NCBI GenBank assembly: GCA_025769875.1
Contig: JAGFNK010000088.1
Location: 1 to 64,000, forward strand
DNA length: 64,000 bases
Reading direction: 5' to 3'
From: Russula earlei
Taxonomy: Eukaryota; Basidiomycota; Agaricomycetes; Russulales; Russulaceae
Position 1 is the stretch's first letter, and the number at the start of each line of letters is the position of its first letter. The notes under the pieces were generated by a model, which saw only the letters and a list, made by a program, of their open reading frames with translations, made no database searches and was not told the DNA's origin. A program made the translations under genes and the position numbers. Shown piece by piece: positions 58,040 to 64,000 of the stretch.

Positions 58040-58799
58040 AAGAGTTTTGTTTTTGGTTGAGATAGAGGCAGTTACTAATTGGCAAATGAGGTGCCTGTGC
58101 TATGGTGGATAGCTCCTCTTTTATAGGATGATATTAAAATCTCTGTTGCTTCTCATGGCAAGGCTAATGAGGGGTGTTCAAGTCAATTTCAGTATCTGCT
58201 ATAAAGGTGGTTTCATGGGGGGAAGAGAAGAAGAATGTAGAGTGAATTTTAATAAAGTGAGTGTAAAAATACATGAATTCAGTGTATTGATATGGATTGT
58301 TCAGATAGATGACATGAAGATTATAAAGAATTACACATTCACTCAAAAAGGATTACACCCAGTGATGACTGATGTTAAAGGCATATTAGGGCCTTTTAGA
58401 AAGAGAATTTTGAACCCAAATGGAAACTCTTGAAACTCAAGGATTTTCAGAGATCACTAATATAATAGGGTTTTGTTGGTACCTGTTGCTAAAATGGGCC
58501 TTATGAGTAAAAAAGATTACACATGGTGATGATTGTGAGATTATGATAGACCTCCTCTCCCTTTATCTGAAAAGGATTACACATGAAGAGAATGCTCATG
58601 GCCCGCCAAAGGCACACTCCTTGGGCAAAGCCCAGGCAAGCTTCAGCTTGTCTATAATTAAAATGAAGGGGGTTGAAGGGTTGATGGATTGAGTGGCTCC
58701 TGGAATCACCTTTTGTGACCACATAATTATCAAGGATGCCTTTTCTGGACCTAGTGCATGGAGAAAAAAATTGTTTTCAAGCATGCAAATAGGGGTCAT
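58040..58799. other. AT-rich spacer, no gene recognised
   Basis: AT-rich. 58648-58690 (TATAATTAAAATGAAGGGGG) matches 54655-54684 with C-to-T and G-to-A changes, so repeat F relics start here. The 101-codon open frame at 58128-58433 has no motif and is flanked by repeat; I do not support it as a gene. Confidence 0.45.
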
Positions 58800-60245
58800 G
58801 CAATGACAATGATGTAGCATATCCAAGCTCCCCCCTCCTCTCCCTCCTCCCATGTCCTCTACCCCACTCCTGCCTTACTCGCCCCTGTGCACTGCCATCC
58901 TTCTGACCTCCCCTGACAACACCACCATCATTACATTCAACACATTCAAGAGCGGTCAAATCAGTGCACATTCAATCTTCCCCACTATTTTGGTCGTTTT
59001 CCTCTCCCCCCTCCACTCTCCTTTGCACAGTGCTGAGCATGTCATGTCCTCCAGATCTAGATCATGTGGTGTGCATGTGCAAGGCAGCCATCTAAATGTT
59101 GCCAACTGGCCTATCTATGGGTGGCTCAGCAACATGCCCATGGCTGTGACGACGGCAGGCAAAGCTTTCTCTTGCTTGCTCTCTCATCCTCTCACATTGC
59201 TTTGCAGCTCAATGCCCTCTGCTTTGCCACCTCTAGCATGTGTGACAACTCAGGCCAAGACCACAAGAACACTCAATGACTATGAAAACAATACTATGCA
59301 ACCATGAAACCCAGTGCACTTTATCCTTTTTATTTTCTTTCTTTTTTACTCACATGTTAAGCTGTGTGCGTGTGTTTTTCTTTTTTTTTTCTTTCAGGTG
59401 CTTTTTTTCTTTTTTTCTCACTCTTTTTAACCTCTTCTCATAGCATGCCTATTTTGCTTGGGCTTCAATACTGCTGCAGATGGCCAAAATTTGATTGGGT
59501 ATGCACCCTCCATGGCCAACTTGATGACCAAGCTTCCAGGGTGGACCAGTATGCAGATCCATATGCCATTCCAGCACTGCCACACCTTGACCCTAACCAG
59601 CTGTTCTGGGATGATCTGTACCATGGGGCCATCCCTCAGACATTTGACCAGACTGTCATGGGCGAGGCAATCCCAATGGTGCAGCTCACCAGCCATCACT
59701 TGCCTAGTCCAGGTTTGGCATATGGCAGTGACCTTGATGGGCATGCATTGCCTGGCCCACATATGCAAATGTCTGTACCAGTATGTGCAGCAACTCCAGG
59801 TCAAGACCTATCTGTGCACTTTTTTTTTTTTTTCATTTCGCTTCACTCACAATTTTCTAACCCCTGAGTGATAGCACAGCCTGGACTACAGCGATGATAG
59901 CACTGTTTTTGTTTTTGTGGCTTCTCATTTTTTTTTCTTCCTCTCCAGTCTTCCATGCATGCCAGTTTTCTCAAGTATCACTGGCCTCCTTTCTCCTGGA
60001 TGCATGTGTGTGGTTGCATTTGTTTTTCCCCTCCATTTGCTCTGTTTTTTGTTTTGTTTTGTTTTTTTCATCTTTTATTTACCCTCTCAAGCAGCAGTGA
60101 TGACAATGACATCACTGTCACAGCAGCAATCACAATGCGATGACCATGAACACAACCAAACAATCCTGTGCAACCACAAACCTGGTGCACTTTTTTTTTT
60201 TCTTTCCTTCCTTTTTACTTGGTCTTTCTAACATCTCACAGCAAC
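58800..60245 (+). repeat. CpG-depleted relic of repeat F array
   Basis: Same order of motifs as the 54-57 kb array (CT-rich blocks, CAGGTGCTTTTTTTCTTT, TTTTAACCTCTTCTCATAGC) but with TG and CA in place of CG almost throughout. Low-complexity open frames are not supported as genes. Confidence 0.6.
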
Positions 60246-60741
60246 TGTCACTGACTGGGGGTGGTGTTGCTGACAAATTGGTTCATGTGCAAGATGTACT
60301 CACAGAGTCAAGGGAGAACAACAAGTTCTAACAAGGTTCAGGGATCTTGGTGACAACAATGCCAAGGCAATTGTGTACTGCAGAAAGGAAAGGTGAATAA
60401 TAAGTCTTTGCGTTTGAAGACTTAGAGAGTTGAGAGAGTTTTCGAGATGATTGCTTGATTACTTGCAAGCCTACAAGTCCTGAAGCTGGAACCAGCGATA
60501 TTTCATAGGAGAACAAACTTAGAGCTTGTTCTTGTTGACTGACAGGTTTATATACAAGAGAGGTATCATATCAAATGATGTCCTTAAGGGAACAATGAGG
60601 CAATCAAAGTAAGAACATGCTGGAACACCATGGTAAACATGAGTCATGAAATGAGTCATTCAAACAGGAGTTAAACATGAGTCGAGTCCAGGTAGGCTAG
60701 CCCAGTTGCTGGTCTGATCTGGAGTATTGGTACTTGTGACT
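60246..60741 (-). repeat. LTR-D copy, diverged
   Basis: About 496 bp on the minus strand, from TGTCACTGACTGGGGG to TACTTGTGAC as read on the plus strand. It contains TTATATAC near 60550, the complement of a TATA-like box. More diverged from the other D copies than they are from each other; no target duplication found. Confidence 0.75.
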
Positions 60742-62146
60742 ATTACCCCTTTATTAATGTCTAAGCTATGTAGGGGATGATGGTAGCATGGCAGCAATGA
60801 GTGTGAAAATGTAACTGGTCTCGAGGGACTCTACACATTTTGTTGGTTTTGCATTGTTGGTGTGGTGTCCTTAGTGCTTTCAGGTCAGGTCACATTGACT
60901 GCAAAAAACTGCTTGACTGAACCTGACCTGACTGATCATGAGTGAAATTTCAGTCAAGGTCAAACTGGATTGTAGAATGTCCAGTCACAGTCACATCAAC
61001 TTTCAAGACTGATAAAAACTGGTCAAGACTGGTGTGCCTGGTGTGCCTGGGATTTCTGTCAAGATTTCATGGGTTTGTGTTACACCATTTTCCTTTTACA
61101 TTTACTTCTTACCTTTCGCTATGGACTGCTTGCTTTCGTAAGTCCCTTTACTTACTGGTCTCGTGATCTCTTATGTCTTGTGATCCCTTCTGTGTTATCA
61201 TGTGATCCATACACTGTCCAGGTAACACTGGATTGCTGTTACTTTCCCTTTGTTTGGTTCTCTTCCATTGATATTCACTTCTTAGTTTTGACTGTGCAAT
61301 GCTGCGCACTTACTGTGCAGCACAGTTACTTGGCTTCTGACTCATTCATGGCCTCATTCCTATGACTCCTACTTATTATGACTCCTACTATACTAGTAGC
61401 ACAGTCAAAGCGCAGCTATTGCTGCGCTTCTCCTGTATATATAAGCTCAGTACTTTGTGACCAAAGCCCTAAGCTTGGTCTCTTGTAGAATCCAACCTAC
61501 TCTTGTCCAAACATATTCACCTGCAACCCACTTTGCTCCTAATCCTCAAACCACATCCACCTCTCCATTTCACCAACTCTTCACACACACACAACATCCA
61601 CCATCTACTCTTTGCCTCTCCCTTTCTCCCCCAAGAGTCTCTCTTCACTCCCCTGAGAAGAGCTCTCCTCCTTTAAGACCTACCATCCTCTACTCTCTCT
61701 GCATTGTTCAAGGTTTCTGACAGACTTGAATGCATATAGCTAGTGGAACCAGCCCTAGTCTATCTCATTACAAACTTACCCTAGCTTCTCAACAGACCGA
61801 GTCGTACTAGGAAGGGTCTATTGGCCATAACCTGTTTAGCATAAAACACTTCGACCGCTGCAGGGATCCTTACTCTCTATACATAGGGAACCAGCCCGTT
61901 TCTTGAACACATCTCTACAATTGACTTCATCTTTATGCTTGCAAACTGACACGGCTAGTTACTGTGACATCAGACCAAGCTTAATGTTTCACCACTGGCT
62001 TCTACCTAAAATACCCTTGTTATCCTTGAACCCTCTATCAAACCAGCCTCCTCATCTAATCCTCTTCAACACTGAACCATCACTTGACGTAACCAAGACA
62101 ATCTACCCAAACGAATCACTGGTAAAGCCTTCTGGCACCCAACTGA
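60742..62146 (+). other. Possible LTR and leader of the gag element at the right edge
   Basis: A TATATATAAGC box lies at about 61435-61445, and a candidate LTR end TTCTGACA at 61715-61722. The sequence then runs, interrupted only by the solo LTR-A at 62147-62978, to the gag start at 63312. I could not find the second LTR in the window and the left LTR end is not defined, so this is a guess from layout. Confidence 0.35.
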
Positions 62147-62978
62147 TGTTACGAACCAAGGCCAGGTCCTGGCCATAGATGGTCCTATTTCACTCAAGAG
62201 AGACCTCTCTCATTTTGCATTACCAACTCCCTTCTGTTTTCTGGGCTATCCCTCCTGCAGTGCAAGATATCGCTATTGCAAAGGCACTATAACACAACCA
62301 GGCACCCATTTCCTAATCGGGTAATCATTCGCGTGGCAGTCACATGGTCACCCAGCCACCAGGAACCTGAAACAGCGGCACAAACTCTTAGAAACTGTTG
62401 CATAACTCATCTGACATCATCAAGGCTCCAATGACATCATGGCTGACTGAGTGACTCCACAGTGACCTCATAGGCTCACTAAGCAGCTCCACAGTGACAT
62501 CATAATGATGTCATTCGCTCCACAATGATCAGTAATGCGCTCAGTAAGCCTGAAACTTGACACAAGCAAGTTTATGCCTCTGTAGTCCTATTGGATGGTA
62601 CCTAAAGAGTCTAGAATAGTCCCAGTTCTTTGTAATCGACCCTGTACACTGTATATAAGCCCCAATGAAGTATGGTAGTCGTCAGACTGTCCATTTGTGA
62701 TACTCTCATCCTCCTGGGTACTCCCCTGCGACCGCTCAGTCTAAAGTCCTCTCTCGTCTTCAAGGTACTCTTCAACGACCGCCTTGTTTAAAGCCCCTCG
62801 CTGCACTGGCCTCTACTCTTCGCCTCTGCCTCCTGCAACACGTACCAGTCCCCATCTGGTATCTCCTAGTCATTTGGCTCGTCCTCCTGTTCAATGCCGT
62901 ATACACCGCGTACCATCTGTTCTGACCCTTGCCCACCTGCTCCTGAGTCCTTAGTGATCAGCAGTATGTGTCTTGACA
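62147..62978 (+). repeat. Solo LTR-A, TSD ACTGA
   Basis: 832 bp complete LTR-A, TGTTACGAACC to GTCTTGACA, with perfect ACTGA at 62142-62146 and 62979-62983. Because of this duplication it is a solo LTR inside another element, not the 5' LTR of the gag that follows. Confidence 0.93.
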
Positions 62979-63311
62979 ACTGAACCCAAAGTAGGATACT
63001 ACCTCTGCATTGAAAACCTTTATCATCCTATCAAATTTATCAACGGACATTGGTATAAACTTGATAGATGAGAAGTTGGACTTAACCTTGAATACACCAC
63101 TCACAAAGGCCTTGTTCTTGACAACAAAGAACACGGTTTAGGAACTTGGGATCAATCAGACCCCTAGTACCAACTCTTTCACTATCAACCTTCACCCTCT
63201 CTTGGAAGACATTATTTATCTTTGGCAGAAGAATCTGAACAACCTTCCTCTTGACCTTGAACCAGACAACCTTCACCTAGGTTATCTCCTATACAACTAG
63301 CTGTAGAAGCC

Positions 63312-64000
63312 ATGCCAGCACCAGAACCACTTCCTGTACCACAAAGGATCTTTGGTATCACTCATGTACCCACTCCTAGACCTCCTAGACCTCCTACTCC
63401 ACCTACACCTCCTACTCCACCTACACCTCCTACTCCACCTACACCTCCTACTCCACCTACACCTCCTACTCCACCTACACCTCCTACTCCACCTACACCT
63501 CCTACTCCACCTACACCTCCTACTCCACCTACACCTCCTACTCCACCTACACCTCCTACTCCACCTACACCTCCTACTCCACCTACACCTCCTACTCCAC
63601 CTACACCTCCTACTCCACCTACACCTCCTACACCACCTCCTCTAGCTATGGCTGCCATAGTCCCAATCCCTTCTAATGGAGTGGTCAGGGGAAACCCACC
63701 ATCTATCTTTGATGGAGACTGCTCCCAATCCTCCAAATTCATGAGAGAGTTTGCCATCTTTCACAATATGAATGATGAAAACTCTCTCTTCAACAATCAC
63801 TATAGACGAGTTAACACTTGTCTATCCTTTATAAGGGGCCCTAAGGTGGACCATTGGGTTGATACTCAATTGGAAACAGTCAACAATAGTGTCAACACTC
63901 TTGGAATACTCAGGACTGATGAAGCTCTATGAAACGACTTTAGAACTGCATTTACCAATGCCTTCACTGATACCAATAAAAGGCAAAACACGTTCAACAA
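63312..64000 (+). pseudogene. gag: Gypsy Gag with (PPT)n tract, runs off the window
   Basis: Starts MPAPEPLPVPQRIFG, then a tract of Pro-Pro-Thr repeats (63385-63640) encoded by an 18-bp tandem repeat, then the Gag capsid-like core: PPSIFDGDCSQSSKFMREF, IFHNMNDENSLFNN and KVDHWVDTQLETV. A TGA at 63930-63932 occurs where Gag relatives usually have Trp (AL-stop-NDFRTAF), consistent with a G-to-A change. Reading continues in frame past it to the window edge. The zinc knuckle would lie beyond. Confidence 0.8.
63385..63640 (+). repeat. 18-bp coding minisatellite, about 14 units
   Basis: Near-perfect head-to-tail units CCTCCTACTCCACCTACA encoding Pro-Pro-Thr-Pro-Pro-Thr. Low divergence between units despite a decayed gene implies recent expansion or homogenisation. 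Confidence 0.93.

Noticed and set aside
62147..62978. LTR-A as the 5' LTR of the gag element at 63312
   Set aside because: Perfect ACTGA duplications flank it on both sides, so it is a solo LTR inserted into that element.
63362..63757. Gly-Gly-Val repeat protein on the minus strand and Leu-His repeat in another frame
   Set aside because: Both are shadows of the 18-bp repeat that encodes the Pro-Pro-Thr tract of Gag.

Overview
The window looks like a filamentous fungus, most likely a basidiomycete (Agaricomycotina). Genes carry short GT-AG introns of about 45-110 bp. The host genes are a Zn2Cys6 transcription factor, a Crinkler-type kinase and relics of fungal signalling genes. The rest is dense with Ty3/gypsy chromoviruses, Ty1/copia and solo LTRs. 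The species cannot be fixed from the sequence alone.

Layout. 1-7.7 kb is nested, old, CpG-poor repeat: LTR families I call A (about 830 bp), B (about 965 bp) and G (about 600 bp), a TIR element and a relic pyrimidine-rich repeat. 7,724-14,453 is a complete Ty3/gypsy chromovirus (element H) with visually identical 320 bp LTRs, a 5 bp target duplication, gag, pol and a third ORF. 14.5-23.9 kb is a CpG-rich, mostly unique island holding the Zn2Cys6 gene (minus strand) and a small multi-exon gene of unknown function. 24,134-29,954 is a complete but inactivated Ty1/copia element (minus strand). 30.0-32.7 kb is a three-level nest of LTRs (A in D in A') beside a decayed chromodomain. 34.4-35.2 kb holds a decayed Tc1/mariner-like transposase. 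35.2-37.7 kb is the 3' end of a second chromovirus (family G). 37,738-45,524 is bounded by hAT-like inverted termini and contains fragments of four unrelated host genes on one strand: an RMD1/DUF155-like gene, an SLT2/MPK1-type MAP kinase, a TMEM184/OST-alpha-like membrane protein and a hybrid histidine kinase. 45.5-48.6 kb is decayed gypsy pol (minus), and 48.7-51.6 kb the 3' end of a third chromovirus (family D). 51.9-57.4 kb is a second CpG-rich island with a Crinkler-kinase gene and a mosaic pyrimidine-rich repeat array. 57.6-64.0 kb is repeat again: a foldback element, relic array, D and A LTRs, and a gypsy gag with a proline repeat.

Main results. (1) Three different chromoviruses (H, G, D) each carry a third ORF directly after the pol chromodomain. 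The three ORFs share a recognisable sequence block, and in G and D the region ends in CCHC zinc knuckles; I know no name for this domain. (2) Element H shows two complete mechanistic signals by eye: a gag-pol -1 frameshift site (heptamer, 7-nt spacer, 7-bp stem) and an 11-nt Tf1-style self-priming match between the predicted 5' end of its RNA and its primer binding site. (3) The copia element has a primer site matching the anticodon loop of initiator tRNA-Met. (4) The TIR-bounded unit looks like multi-gene capture with introns retained. (5) Old repeat copies differ from CpG-rich copies mainly at CpG sites, which points to methylation-driven decay.
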